DNA of 64,000 nucleotides from Theropithecus gelada (GCF_003255815.1 NC_037680.1:25514304-25578303), one strand, 5' to 3'. Shown: positions 12,419 through 25,400, counted from the stretch's first letter. A program made the numbers and translations. Notes: generated by a model not told the origin, from the sequence alone.

Positions 12419-14745
12419 TTTTTTTTAACTTTTATTTCACGGGTACATGTGCAGACTTGTTATATAGGTAAACTTGTGTCATAGGGGTATATTGTACAGA
12501 TTATTTCATCATCCAGGTACTAAGCCTAGTACCCAATAATTATTTTTCTGCTTCTTCTCCTCATCCCACCATTCACCCTCAAGTAAGTCCCAGAGTCTGT
12601 TATTCCCCTTTTTGTGTCCCTGAGTTCTAATCATTTAGCTCCTCCTTATAAGTGAGAACATACAGTATTTGGTTTTCTGTTCCTGCATTAGTTTGCTAAG
12701 GATAATGCCCTCCAGCTCCATCCATTTTCCTGCAAAATACATGATCTCATTATTTTTCATGGATGCATAGTATTTCATGGTGTATATGTACCACATTTCC
12801 TTTATCTCATCTGTAATATGAATAGTGCTATAATGAATATTTGTGTCTATATGTGTCTATGGTAGAATTATTTATAATCCTCTGGGTATATACTCAGAAA
12901 TGGGATTGTTGGGTATTGTGGTAATTCTGTTATTAGCTCTTTGAGGAGTTGTCACACTACTTTTCATTATGGTTGAACTAGTTTACACTCCCACAGTGTA
13001 TTTAAGTGTTCCATTTTCTCTGCAACCTCGCCAGCATCTGCTATTTTCTTAACTTCTAATAGTAGCCATTACTGGTGTGAGATAGTATCTCATTACAGTT
13101 TTGACTTGCATTTCTCTAATGATAAGTGATATTGAACTTCTTGCATATGCTTGTGGGACTCACGTTATGTCTTCTTTTGAAAAGTGTCTGTTCATGTCTT
13201 TGCCTATTTTTTAATGGGGTTGTTTGTTTTTTTCTTGTAAATGTGTTTAAGTTCCTTATAGATGCTGAATATTAGACCTTTGTCAGATACATAGTTTGCA
13301 AAAATTTTCTCCCATTCTGTAGGTTGTCTGTTTACTCTATTGATAGTTTATTTTGCTGTGCAGAAGCTCTTAAGTTTAATTAGATCCCATTTGTCAATTT
13401 TTGCTTTCATTGCAATTGCTTTTGGCATATTTGTCAAAAATCTTTGCTCATTCCTATGTCCAGAATAGTCTTTTCTGGGTTATCTTTCAGTGTTTTTATA
13501 GTTTTAGGTTTCATATAGTCTGTAATCCATCTTGAGTTGATCTTTGTATATAGTGAAAGGAAGAAGTTCAGTTTCAATCTTCTATATATGGCTAGCCAGT
13601 TCTCTCAGCACCATTTATTGAATAGAAAGTCCTTTCCTCATTGCTTGTTTTTATCAGCTTTGTGGAAGGCCAGATGGTTGTAGATGTGAGGGCTCATTTT
13701 TGGGCTCTCTATTCTGTTCCATTAGTCTATGTGTCTGTTTTGGTACCAGTTACCATGCTGTTTAGGTTATTGTAGCCCTGTAGTGTAATTTGAAGTCAGG
13801 TAGTGTGTTGCCTCCAGCTTTGTTCTTTTTGCTTATATTTCCTTGGCTATTTGGGCTTTTCTTTGGTTCTATATGAATTTTACAATAGTATTTTCTAATT
13901 CTGTGAAGAATGTCATTTGTAGTTATGTAGGAATAGCATTTAATATGTAAATTGCTTTGAGCAGTATGGCCATTTTAATGATACTGATTCTTCCTATCCA
14001 TTAGAATGGAATGTTTCTTCATTTGTTTGTGTCATTTCTGATTTATTTGAGCATTATTTTGTAATTCTCATTGTAGGATCTTTCACATTCTTGGCTAGCT
14101 CATTCCTAGGTATTTTATTCTTTTTGTGACAATTGTGAATAGAATTGTGTTCCTATTTTGGCTCTCACCTTGGCTATTGTTGGTGTTTAGGAATGCTATA
14201 ATAGTAATTTTTGTACATCAATTTTGTATCCTGAAACTTTGCTGAAATCGTTTATCAGCTGAAGTAGCTTTTGGGCCGAGACTACACGGTTTTCCAGATG
14301 TAAAATTTTGTTGTCTGCAAACAGCAATAGTTTAACTTCCTCTCTTCCTATTTGCATGTCCTTTATTGTTTTCTCTTACCTTGTTGTTCTGACCAGGACT
14401 TCCAATACTATGTTGAATAGGAGTGGTGACAGCAGGCATCTTTTTCTTGTGCAGGTTTTCAAAGAGAATGCTTTCAGCTTTTCCCCATTTAGTATTACAT
14501 TGGCTGTGGGTTTGTCATAGGTGAGGTATATTCCCTCAGAATGTAGTTTATTGAGAGTTTTTTTAACATGAATGGATGTTGGATTTTATCGAAAGTCTTT
14601 TCTGCATTTATTGAGATACTCACGTGGTTTTTTCTTTAGTTCTGTTTATGTGATGGATCACATTTATTGATTTGTGTATATTAAACTAACCTTGCATCCT
14701 GGGATTGAAGCCTACTTGATTGTGGTGGATTAGCTTTTTGAACAT
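12419..14745 (-). mobile_element. 5'-truncated, decayed L1, minus strand
   Basis: About 2.3 kb is the complement of L1 3'UTR plus the 3' half of ORF2. It parallels the younger L1 at 16.2-18.6 kb segment by segment: 'tacatgtgcagacttgttatataggt', 'tattcccctttttgtgtccctgag', 'ctcccattctgtaggttgtctgttta', 'aaacagcaatagtttaacttcctctcttcctatttg'. ORF2 is riddled with stops and frameshifts, so it is dead. It ends around 'gtggattagctttttgaacat', where the similarity to ORF2 RT stops. It is older than its neighbour. Confidence 0.88.
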
Positions 14746-16176
14746 CTCCTGTCTTTATGGCAAAGATTCCCATTAGAGAACAAAGAACCTGAAAAATCTC
14801 CCTCCCCTATTGGTGATTTTTTTAATTTCTCCTTTTCAATTGTTCTGTTAATGACATTATCAACACTGTTCTGATCTCCCTGCCTCTGCTGTGTCTCCCA
14901 CCCCCTCCCACCTCATGATTAGACTACAACTGTTGAGAAAAATCTAATTAAAAACAGAAACAACAAACAAACAAACACCCTTGCAATTCGATACTATTAT
15001 CTGAAAGCTTAGCAATGTGGCAAATTCTATTACTGTATATACATACATAAAAAATTGTATTATAGTCTCCAATTATTCCCTATTTCCTATAAAAAAGATT
15101 ATACCTTGCAACGCATTTTGCAGTGATTTGCAGAGGCTCCTTGTGGGAAAAGAGTTCTTTTTTGTCACGTGGAGATCAAACTTTCCATAAGACTTTCTCT
15201 GGCTAATGAAAGTGAGAATATTTGACAGAATGGTTTAAGAGCCACGATGTTGTTTCTTTGTGATTTTTCAGCCCCCAATCAAGAACAATTTAAGCTAGAG
15301 CCACAGAAAATGCACAACTGCAGACATGTAATATGGTGAGAAATAAGTGTTTAAATTTGATGATTATTTGTTACTGCAGCATAATCTAGCAAAAGCTGAC
15401 TAACACATTAGAACAGGTCTCATTCTAAAGGGGGGCTTTCTTCATATTAAATTCTGCAGTGTAAATTTCTCCATGGACATAAAAAAGTAAGTCTTAAGAT
15501 ATCATTCTTTGTTAAACAGAATGAACATTTCATTTAAACAGCTTGATTATAATATGCATTAAACAGAAAAGCTATAGCCAATGAAAGAACAATAAAACAA
15601 AAGATTTTTTTCAACAAAGAGCAATTCTTTACACTCTTTGTTGAAGCATAGAATGCATTTTCAATTATTTATGTTTATTTTCCACTTCTATGTGCCTTAA
15701 AGATAGGGAAAAGTCTGAACTTACTCTACCCGTGCTATTTACAGCCTCTCAGTGTTCTTTATATATGAAGATTTAATTATGATTTATTTTTCCAATGACT
15801 TGGTATTGAAGCATTATAGTTGTATCAATTCAGTGACTTTCTCAGTCCCTCCTGATTCTTTCTCATTCTGTGTATGTATAATACAGACTTCACTAAGACC
15901 TTTTCTTCTGCCAACACTTAACACCTTTGTCTCACTCTATTTCTTTTCCGTATAATTTAGTCTCTATGTCTATATTATTTCTAGTTAAAAAGGATTTCAG
16001 CACACTAAGAATGCTTCTTTTCTCAGTCTTCATAGTTTCTCCATTTTGTCTCTTATGAATTTCCTGTCGCTGGGTCTTTTTGTTTTCCTTGCAGCAAATT
16101 AACAAATGCAATGAAAGCTATTTATTTCATAATTCCGCAATGGAACATGACTGTCAATAAACTTACTGCTATGGAT
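14746..16176. other. Unassigned DNA
   Basis: AT-rich sequence between the two L1s. No gene or named repeat was recognised. Confidence 0.4.
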
Positions 16177-16191
16177 GACTATTGCTTTTTT
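16177..16191. repeat. L1 target-site duplication, tail side
   Basis: 'gactattgctttttt' is repeated exactly at 22407-22421. On the L1 sense strand the upstream junction reads ttt|aaaaaa, matching the TT|AAAA nick preference of L1 endonuclease. This supports insertion by target-primed reverse transcription. Confidence 0.95.
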
Positions 16192-16378
16192 TTTTTTTTT
16201 TAAATATATTTTATTTTTTATTTTTTATTTTTTTTTAATTTATTTATTATTATTATACTTTAAGTTGTAGGGTACATGTGCATAACGTGCAGGTTTGTTA
16301 CATAGGTATACTTGTGCCATGTTGGTCTGCTGCACCCATCAACTCGTCATTTACATCAGGTATAACTCCCAATGCAAT

Positions 16379-16400
16379 CCCTCCCCCCTCCCCCCTCCCC
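16379..16400 (-). other. G-rich tract of L1 3'UTR (G-quadruplex-capable)
   Basis: The minus strand has four G runs of 3-6 separated by single A bases. This is the conserved polypurine tract of primate L1 3'UTRs, known to be able to fold as a G-quadruplex. Confidence 0.75.
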
Positions 16401-16455
16401 ATGATAGGCCCCGGTGTGTGATGTTCCCCTTCCTGAGTCCAGGTGATCTCATTGT

Positions 16456-19400
16456 TCAGTTCCCACCTATGAGTGAGAACATGCGGTGTTTGGTTTTCTG
16501 TTCTTGTGATAGTTTGCTAAGAATGATGGTTTCCAGCTGCATCCATGTCCCTACAAAGGACGCAAACTCATCCTTTTTTAGGGCTGCATAGTATTCCATG
16601 GTGTATATGTGCCACATTTTCTTAATCCAATCTGTCACTGATGGACATTTGGGTTGATTCCAAGTCTTTGCTATTGTGAATAGTGCTGCAATAAACATAC
16701 GTGTGCATGTGTCTTTATAGCAGCATAATTTATAATCCTTTGGGTATATACCCAGTAATGGGATGGCTGGGTCATATGGTACATCTAGTTCTAGATCCTT
16801 GAGGAATCGCCATACTGTTTTCCATAATGGTTGAACTAGTTTACAATCCCACCAACAGTGTAAAAGTGTTCCTATTTCTCCACATCCTCTCCAGCACCTG
16901 TTGTTTCCTGACTTTTGAATGATCGCCATTCTAACTGGTGTGAGATGGTATCTCATTGTGGTTTTGATTTGCATTTCTCTGCTGGCCAGTGATGATGAGC
17001 ATTTTTTCATATGTCTGTTGGCTGTATGAATGTCTTCTTTTGAGAAATGTCTGTTCATATCCTTTGCCCACTTTTTGATGGGGTTGTTTGTTTTTTTCTT
17101 ATAAATTTGTTTGAGTTCTTTGTAGGTTCTGGATATTAGCCCTTTGTCAGATGAGTAGATTGCAAAAATTTTCTCCCATTCTGTAGGTTGCCTGTTCACT
17201 CTGATGGTAGTTTCTTTTGCTGTGCAGAAGCTCTTTAGTTTAATTAGATCCCATTTGTCAATTTTAGCTTTTGCTGCCATTGCTTTTGGTGTTTTAGACA
17301 TGAAGTCTTTGCCCATGCCTATGTCCTGAATGGTACTACCTAGGTTTTCCTCTAGGATTTTTATGGTATTAGGTCTAACATTTAAGTCTCTAATCCATCT
17401 TGAATTAATTTTCGTATAAGGAGTAAGGAAAGGATCCAGTTTCAGCTTTCTACTTATGGCTAGCCAATTTTCCCAGCACCATTTATTAAATAGGGAATCC
17501 TTTCCCCATTTCTTGTTTTTCTCAGGTTTGTCAAAGATCAGATGGCTGTAGATGTGTGGTATTATTTCTGAGGACTCTGTTCTGTTCCATTGGTCTATAT
17601 CTCTGTTTTGGTACCAGTACCATGCTGTTTTGGTTACTGTAGCCTTGTAGTATAGTTTGAAGTCAGGTAGCGTGATGCCTCCAGCTTTGTTCTTTTGACT
17701 TAGGATTGTCTTGGAGATGCGGGCTCTTTTTTGGTTCCATATGAACTTTAAAGCAGTTTTTTCCAATTCTGTGAAGAAACTCATTGGTAGCTTGATGGGG
17801 ATGGCATTGAATCTATAAATTACCTTGGGCAGTATGGCCATTTTCACGATATTGATTCTTCCTATCCATGAGCATGGTATGTTCTTCCATTTGTTTGTGT
17901 CCTCTTTTATTTCACTGAGCAGTGGTTTGTAGTTCTCCTTGAAGAGGTCCTTTACATCCCTTGTAAGTTGGATTCCTAGGTATTTTATTCTCTTTGAAGC
18001 AATTGTGAATGGAAGTTCATTCATGATTTGGCTCTGTGTTTGTCTGTTATTGGTGTATAAGAATGCTTGTGATTTTTGCACATTAATTTTGTATCCTGAG
18101 ACTTTGCTGAAGTTGCTTATCAGCTTAAGGAGATTTTGGGCTGAGACAATGGGGTTTTCTAAATATACAATCATGTCATCTGCAAACAGGGACAATTTGA
18201 CTTCTTCTTTTCCTAACTGAATACCCCTGATTTCTTTCTCTTGCCTAATTGCCCTAGCCAGAACTTCCAACACTATGTTGAATAGGAGTGGTGAGAGAGG
18301 GCATCCCTGTCTTGTGCCAGTTTTCAAAGGGAATTTTTCCAGTTTTTGCCCATTCAGTATGATATTGACTGTGGGTTTGTCATAAATAGCTCTTATTATT
18401 TTGAGGTACGTTCCATCAATACCGAATTTATTGAGAGTTTTTAGCATGAAGGGCTGTTGAATTTTGTCAAAAGCCTTTTCTGCATCTATTGAGATAATCA
18501 TGTGGTTCTTGTCTTTGGTTCCGTTTATATGCTGGATTATGTTTATTGATTTGCGAATGTTGAACCAGCCTTGCATCCCAGGGATGAAGCCCACTTGATC
18601 ATGGTGGATAAGCTTTTTGATGTGTTGTTGAATCCGGTTTGCCAGTAATTTATTGAGGATTTTTGCATCGATGTTCATCAGGGATATTGGTCTAAAATTC
18701 TCTTTTTTTGTTGTGTCTCTGCCAGGCTTTGGTATCAGGATGATGTTGGCCTCATAAAATGAGTTAGGGAGGATTCCCTCTTTTTCTATTGATTGGAATA
18801 GTTTCAGAAGGAATGGTACCAACTCCTCCTTATACCTCTGGTAGAATTCAGCTGTGAATCCATCTGGTCCTGGACTTTTTTTGGTTGGTAGGCTATTAAT
18901 TATTGCCTCAATTTCAGAGCCTACTATTGGTCTATTCAGGGATTCAACTTCTTCCTGGTTTAGTCTTGGAAGAGTGTAAGTGTCCAGGAAATTATCCATT
19001 TCTTCTAGGTTTTCCAGTTTATTTGCGTAGAGGTGTTTATAGTATTCTCTGATGGTAGTTTGTATTTCTGTGGGGTCGGTGGTGATATCCCCTTTATCAT
19101 TTTTAATTGCGTCGATTTGATTCTTCTCTCTTTTCTTCTTTATTAGTCTTGCTAGTGGTCTGTCAATTTTGTTGATCTTTTCAAAAAACCAACTCCTGGA
19201 TTCATTGATTTTTTGGAGGGTTTTTTGTGTCTCTATCTCCTTCAGTTCTGCTCTGATCTTAGTTATTTCTTGCCTTCTGCTAGCTTTGGAATGTGTTTGC
19301 TCTTGCTTCTCTAGTTCTTTTAATTGCGATGTTAGAGTGTCAATTTTTGATCTTTCCTGCTTTCTCTTGTGGGCATTTAGTGCTATGAATTTCCCTCTAC

Positions 19401-20282
19401 ACACTGCTTTAAATGTGTCCCAGAGATTCTGGTATGTTGTATCTTTGTTCTCATTGGTTTCAAAGAACATCTTTATTTCTACCTTCATTTCGTTATGTAC
19501 CCAGTAGTCATTCAGGAGCAGGTTGTTCAGTTTCCATGTAGTTGAGCGGTTTTGATTGAGTTTCTTAGTCCTGAGTTCTAGTTTGATTGCACTGTGGTCT
19601 GAGAGACAGTTTGTTATAATTTCTGTTCTTGTACATTTGCTGAGGAGTGCTTTACTTCCAATTATATGGTCAATTTTGGAGTAAGTACGATGTGGTGCTG
19701 AGAAGAATGTATATTCTGTTGATTTGGGGTGGAGAGTTCTATAGATGTCTATTAGGTCTGCTTGCTGCAGAGATGAGTTCAATTCCTGGATATCCTTGTT
19801 AACTTTCTGTCTTGTTGATCTGTCTAATGTTGACAGTGGAGTGTTGAAGTCTCCCATTATTATTGTATGGGAGTCTAAGTCTCTTTGTAAGTCTCGAAGG
19901 ACTTGCTTTATGAATCTGGGTGCTCCTGTATTGGGTGCATATATATTTAGGATAGTTAGCTCTTCCTGTTGAATTGATCCCTTTACCATTATGTAATGGC
20001 CTTCTTTGTCTCTTTTGATCTTGATGGTTTAAAGTCTGTTTTATCAGAGACTAGGATTGCAACCCCTGCTTTTTTTTGTTCTCCATTTGCTTGGTAAATC
20101 TTCCTCCATCCCTTTATTTTGAGCCTATGTATGTCTCTGCGTGTGAGATGGGTCTCCTGAATACAGCAGACTGATGGGTCTTGACTCTTTATCCAGTTTG
20201 CCAGTCTGTGTCTTTTCATTGGAGCATTTAGTCCATTTACATTTAAGGTTAAGATTGTTATGTGTGAACTTGATCCTGCCAT
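16456..20282 (-). pseudogene. L1 ORF2 (endonuclease-reverse transcriptase), one frameshift
   Basis: ORF2p nicks target DNA and reverse-transcribes L1 RNA. The frame starts at 20282 and keeps about 86 correct codons, including endonuclease residues N14 and E43. One base is then missing near 20021-20026 ('ccatcaagatc' on the sense strand), and the frame stops at 19989 after 11 wrong residues. From 19989 down to 16456 an uninterrupted 1177-codon frame equals residues 99-1275. It holds endonuclease D145 and N147 in MGDFN, the SKIDH and SDHSAI motifs (D205 and H230), and the Z region. The RT follows, with its FADD catalytic motif near residue 700 of the full protein. The C-terminal CX3CX7HX4C motif is present (C-W-R-G-C ... 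H-C-W-W-D-C). Total length, 3827 nt, is one less than 1276 codons, so the break is a single deletion. Translation restarting at residue 99 would lack the endonuclease N-terminus. Confidence 0.93.
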
Positions 20283-20345
20283 TATGATATTAACTGGTTA
20301 TTTTGCTCGTTAGTTGATGCAGTTTCTTCCTAGCCTCGATGGTCT

Positions 20346-21361
20346 TTACATTTTGGCATGTTTTTGCAATGGCTGGTACCGGTTGTTCCTTTCCATGTTG
20401 AGTGCTTCCTTCAGTGTCTCTTGTAAGGCAGGCCTAGTGGTGACAAAATCTCTAAGCATTTGCTTATCTGTAAAGGTTTTATTTCTCCTTCACTTATGAA
20501 ACTTAGTTTGGCTGGATATGAAATTCTGGGTTTAAAATTCTTTTCTTTAAGAATGTTGAATATTGGCCCCCACTCTCTTCTGGCTTGGAGAGTTTCTGCC
20601 GAGAGATCTGCTGTGAGTCTGATGGGCTTCCCTTTGTGGGTAACCCGACCTTTCTCTCTGGCTGCCCTTAAGATTTTTTCCTTCATTTCAACTTTGGTGA
20701 ATCTGGCAATTATGTGTCTTGGAGTTGCTCTTCTCGAGGAGTATCTTTGTGGCATTCTCTGTATTTCCTGGATTTGAATGTTGGCCTGCCCTACTAGGTT
20801 GGGGAAGTTCTCCTGGATGATATCCTGAAGAGTGTTTTCCAACTTGGTTCCATTTTCCCCCTCACTTTCAGGCACCCCAATCAGACATACATTTGGTCTT
20901 TTTACATAATCCCATACTTCTTGCAGGCTTTGTTCATTTCTTTTTCTTCTTTTTTCTTTTGGTTTCTCTTCTCTCTTCATTTCATTCATTTGATCCTCAA
21001 TCGCTGATACTCTTTCTTCCAGTTGATCGAGTCGGTTACTGAAGCTTGTGCATTTGTCACGTATTTCTCGTGTCATGGTTTTCATCTCTTTCATTTCGTT
21101 TATGACCTTCTCTGCATTAATTACTCTAGCCGTCAATTCTTCCACTTTTTTTTCAAGATTTTTAGTTTCTTTGTGCTGGGTACGTAATTCCTCCTTTAGC
21201 TCTGAGAAATTTGATGGACTGAAGCCTTCTTCTCTCATCTCGTCAAAGTCATTCTCCGTCCAGCTTTGATCCGTTGCTGGCGATGAGCTGCGCTCCTTTG
21301 CCGGGGGAGATGTGCTCTTATTTTTTGAATTTCCAGCTTTTCTGCCCTGCTTTTTCCCCAT
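20346..21361 (-). pseudogene. L1 ORF1 (RNA-binding protein), 3' frameshift
   Basis: ORF1p is the trimeric RNA-binding chaperone of the L1 ribonucleoprotein. From the start at 21361 (MGKKQ...) about 295 codons are in frame: a basic N-terminus, a coiled coil at about residues 52-150 with heptad leucines and valines, an RRM at about 157-252 (includes RPNVCLIGVPE), and the start of the C-terminal domain. One base is missing near 20476, after the codons for SEGEIK. The open frame then runs through 21 unrelated residues to a stop at 20411. The original stop can be placed at 20346, giving 1016 nt, one base short of 339 codons. The break removes about the last 43 residues, part of the C-terminal domain needed for RNA binding. 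Confidence 0.92.
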
Positions 21362-22406
21362 CTTTGTGGTTTTATCTGCCTCTGGTCTTTGATGATGGTG
21401 ATGTACTGATGGGGTTTTGGTGTAGGTGTCCTTCCTGTTTGATAGTTTTCCTTCTAACAGTCAGGACCCTCAGCTGTAGGTCTGTTGGAGATTGCTTGAG
21501 GTCCACTCCAGACCCTGTTTGCCTGGGTATCAGCAGCAGAGGCTGCAGAAGATAGAATATTTCTGAACAGCGAGTGTACCTGTCTGATTCTTGCTTTGGA
21601 AACTTCCTCTCAGGGGTGTACTCCACCCTGTGAGGTGTGGGGTGTCAGACTGCCCCTAGTGGGGGATGTCTCCCAGTTAGGCTACTCAGGGGTCAGGGAC
21701 CCACTTGAGGAGGCAGTCTGTCCCTTCTCAGATCTCAACCTCCGTGTTGGGAGATCCACTGCTCTCTTCAAAGCTGTCAGACAGAGTCGTTTGCGTCTGC
21801 AGAGGTTTCTGCTGCTTTTCTGTTGTTGTTGTTGTTGTTGTGTAGCTGTGCCCTGTCCCCAGAGGTGGAGTCTACAGAGACAGGCAGGTTTCCTTGAGCT
21901 GCTGTGAGCTCCACCCAGTTGGAGCTTCCCAGCAGCTTTGTTTACCTACTTAAGCCTCAGCAATGGCGGGTGCCCCTCCCCCAGCCTCGCTGCTGCCTTC
22001 CCGGTAGATCACAGACTGCTGTGCTAGCAATGAGGGAGGCTCCGTGGGCGTGGGACCCTCCCGGCCAGGTGTGGGATATGATCTCCTGGTGTGCCTGTTT
22101 GCTTAAAGCGTAATATTGGGGTGGGAGTTACCCGATTTTCCAGGTGTTGTGTGTCTCAGTTCCCCTGGCTAGGAAAAGGGATTCCCTTCCCCCTTGCGCT
22201 TCCCAGGTGAGGTGATGCCTCGCCCTGCTTCAGCTCTCGCTGGTCGGGCTGCAGCAGCTGACCAGCACCGATCGTCCGGCACTCCCCAGTGAGATGAACC
22301 CAGTACCTCAGTTGAAAATGCAGAAATCACCGGTCTTCTGTGTGGCTCGCGCTGGGAGTTGGAGACTGGAGCTGTTCCTATTCGGCCATCTTGCTCCGCC
22401 CCCCTC
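21362..22406 (-). promoter_or_regulatory. L1 5'UTR with internal promoter
   Basis: About 1045 bp between the TSD and ORF1, GC- and CpG-richer than its surroundings. In L1 this region is the internal RNA polymerase II promoter. The first bases keep the YY1 site. A (TTG)n run at 21821-21841 (CAA on the sense strand) is an unusual feature relative to the human L1 5'UTR I know. Antisense transcription from L1 5'UTRs is known in human, but here it is only a possibility. Confidence 0.85.
22383..22393 (-). promoter_or_regulatory. YY1 site at L1 5' end
   Basis: The sense strand reads 'caagatggccg', the conserved YY1-binding sequence near position +12 to +22 of L1. It positions transcription initiation at the true 5' end. 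Its retention and the complete 5' end fit a full-length insertion. Confidence 0.8.
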
Positions 22407-22421
22407 GACTATTGCTTTTTT
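22407..22421. repeat. L1 target-site duplication, 5' side
   Basis: Exact copy of the 15 bp at 16177-16191. Confidence 0.95.
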
Positions 22422-25400
22422 AAAGAGGATAAACATCACCTTAGTCTATGTGAAAGGATTTGAGTAAATCACAAAATGTTTAAAAAATTACTCAGAATAA
22501 TATAAGCAATATCTATGAATGAGAATTATTACATAAATCAGTAGCAAACATTATTAAGATGAGGTCTATTACACAAGTTTAATATCTTATTGGAAGTCCT
22601 TTGCATTTAATTAATCTAATTTTAAATGATCCTGAATTTTCATTCTATCAGATTCTGTATGTTTTCTACTTGGCCACGCTTTGGTGATCTACTGTTCATT
22701 GGTTGTATGTGCCACAACATAATAATATTGCCATACATTTTTTGAAAGTATATTTCTATAATAATATGAATAGAATAAAAATTATAAGATTTTTTTTGTA
22801 TGTATAGATATACATATATTCCTGGGAAGAATAATGAATATAACAATGTTAAAAATGGCTATGTTGCTGTTACAGAAACTAAAGTTATTTTTATGCTTAT
22901 TTATATTTTCTTCTATTTTTCTATGACAAACTGCTTTTACTTACATCTTACAAAAATATATATCTCTGACTTTGAACTAATACAAATTTGCATTGTCTCA
23001 GTTTATAATGTATTTGTGGAGTGTTTGCTCTCATAAAACTATTTTTTATAATTTTTTATACCAGCCATTCCATTCTTAGACGTTAAAATAAATTATTAGA
23101 ATAAAACTGAGCCATTACTCTAGAAACAAAGATTTTCCTACCTAAACTTGCCAAGATTGAGTTTTACCTAAATAATTATGCAACAATATAGGATGATTTC
23201 ATAAATTCTAAAGCCAGACTTTTGAAAGAATTATTAATTGATAAAAATAATATTTCTCCCATAAACTCGATGTTCTACTTCAAGTCAACGTATTCACCAC
23301 TGAAAAGACGACCTTCTTTATGTAAATTATTCTTTATCATTAATGCCCACTGACAATTACTGGCTCTTGCCTTTCTCTAAGCTATAATTTTTCACTGATT
23401 TTGCTACAGAGCTACTAATATTACTAATAAAACCTTGAATTTTAATTATATATCTTGAAATAGTCCAAGAAGCCCCAAACTTGTTACTAATTTAATGGTT
23501 ATTTTAGCCACACTGGTTTGCAACGACAGTCATCTGAGCAAAATTCTGTAACAAAGCTGAACTTTAGTTTCTATCCGCTATTCTATTTGGAACAAATGTA
23601 CTATTCAAGATATATGGGTCAGCCCCTGTTCTCTGTGTACCACATTCTGTCTTCAAATTGCTAATTTAAAAGAATAAGAAGTATCTGCGGGCACTATTTA
23701 TACCCAGTGTCTAATAGTGAGCAAAGTTTTATTTACCCTTTGAAATGATAGACTTCCTTAGGAACACACACACACACACCCCCATACTCATACCCATACA
23801 CACATATCTGTGCACTCAAAAGAATGTGTCTCTCCCTGAAAATCTTATCTGATAATAAACTTTCCTAATATTTTCCTGCTAAAGATTAATAAACTTCTTT
23901 TGAAACTTATATCTAATTTATGTGACTTTAAGGGTCATGCTTTAATAACAATGATGAAACACGATTATTACTTCCTAATGCTGAAATTACAGTTTTTACA
24001 TTGTAAATTTTTCCTGCTATGCGCCCTGTGGCACTAACATCTTTATCACTCCATGTGTTTCTAGTTTTAAAACCTTTACCCCTGCTGTTTGAAAAATATT
24101 TCTCATTTTCGTCCCCTATGGAGTACAGAAATCCCTAAAGGCAAAGCCATTAGTGATCTCTCTGCCTTTCCCCAAACACGTATTATGATCACCAGTGCTG
24201 TTCCCACTGCCTCATTGGCTTTTGGTAAAGTATGCAAATGAGATGTTCAAAATACACACTTTTTGCAACTGTGCAAGTTCATACTGATTTATAAAATGGG
24301 CAGGCTATTAAAGTGACTGAAAATGTCAGCAAGATTTATGCATGGGTGACAAATTGTATTGGAAATGTTCATTTTTAACATGCTGCCCTAGGTTTTTTTT
24401 TTAACAACCTAGATAGTCTCTGTGATACATTTGTTTTAAGGCTATTTTTCCCTCCCCAAACATACTTTTGACAGTGACTTTTTGACTGGAAAAATAAACA
24501 ATGCTACTTCACAATCATACAAATTGTATTTTATCACAGAAAGCAGTACTTGGAAGATATAATAAATTTCATTTTGACACCCATTTTTCCTATGTACCAT
24601 TAGTCCACTATAGTTAAATAGTTTCCCTTTATAACAGATAACTTGAATTGCATGCATAAATATTTCATCACTAGGATATAAAATTATGTAACTATCAAAA
24701 CAATTACCCAGTCACCGCTGAGGAAAATATTTCATTCATATTAAAAATGCACAACTTAGGGAACAAAAGATAGGAGTGACAACTGACATATATCTTCTGG
24801 AGTTTATGATTCCATCTTTGGAGAATTCCACATTAAAAATGGTCTAAGCGATACTCAGATAGCTTTTCTCTATTATTTGTGAATTAGTTCTGGTATATCC
24901 CAGCTCTGTCTGTGACTCAACCAGGCAGTTGGAGTACTCTTGCCAGCCCAAGTGTGGTCTTCGAGCAGAGGTCTTCATATTTTGTATCTCTGGATGACAG
25001 ACATTCATTCATTGAACAAAGCAAAAGAAGAGGAAAAAATGATGCCAGAGCCAGTTTATGCAATACTATTTGAGAAATTATCTAGCTCATTCTGGAAGAC
25101 CTCAAAACGTATATGCACACAACAGAAATATCACAAGTAAAACAGTGTGGTGTAGCACAATTACAAAAGAACAGATTATAGAAATCAAATGCAGTAATGA
25201 AGAACAACCTATGATTAATTTCTACAAAGCACAGATCTTGTAATAGCATTATTATGCAGTCTTTCTAGTTGGAAAAGTTTGGTATTAGAATTCTAATTCT
25301 ACTTTTTATATTCAGATCAGTTTGTACCAATACTATTATTGCAACTGATTTTCCTAATGAGTTCATTAAGTTGCATAACAATTGGTTTACAACTAACAAC

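Larger units (their letters stand above)
16192..22406 (-). mobile_element. Full-length L1 (Old World monkey lineage)
   Basis: A 6.2-kb element with every expected part in order on the minus strand: 5'UTR (22406-21362), ORF1 (21361-20346), a 63-bp spacer, ORF2 (20282-16456), 3'UTR, and an A-rich tail with AATAAA-type units (16192-16258). A perfect 15-bp TSD flanks it. Both ORFs have the standard lengths (338 and 1275 codons) if one missing base is allowed in each. No other stop was seen in either frame. The 5'UTR shares the 'ggagcaagatggccgaatagg' start with human L1 but then diverges and includes a CAA repeat, which fits a cercopithecid lineage. It looks young, but as read here it cannot make intact proteins. 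Confidence 0.96.

Noticed and set aside
20314..22113. Open frames of 60-105 codons on the plus strand over the L1
   Set aside because: They are antisense shadows of L1 ORF1 and its 5'UTR. Human L1 has a described antisense ORF0, but I could not match these frames to it.
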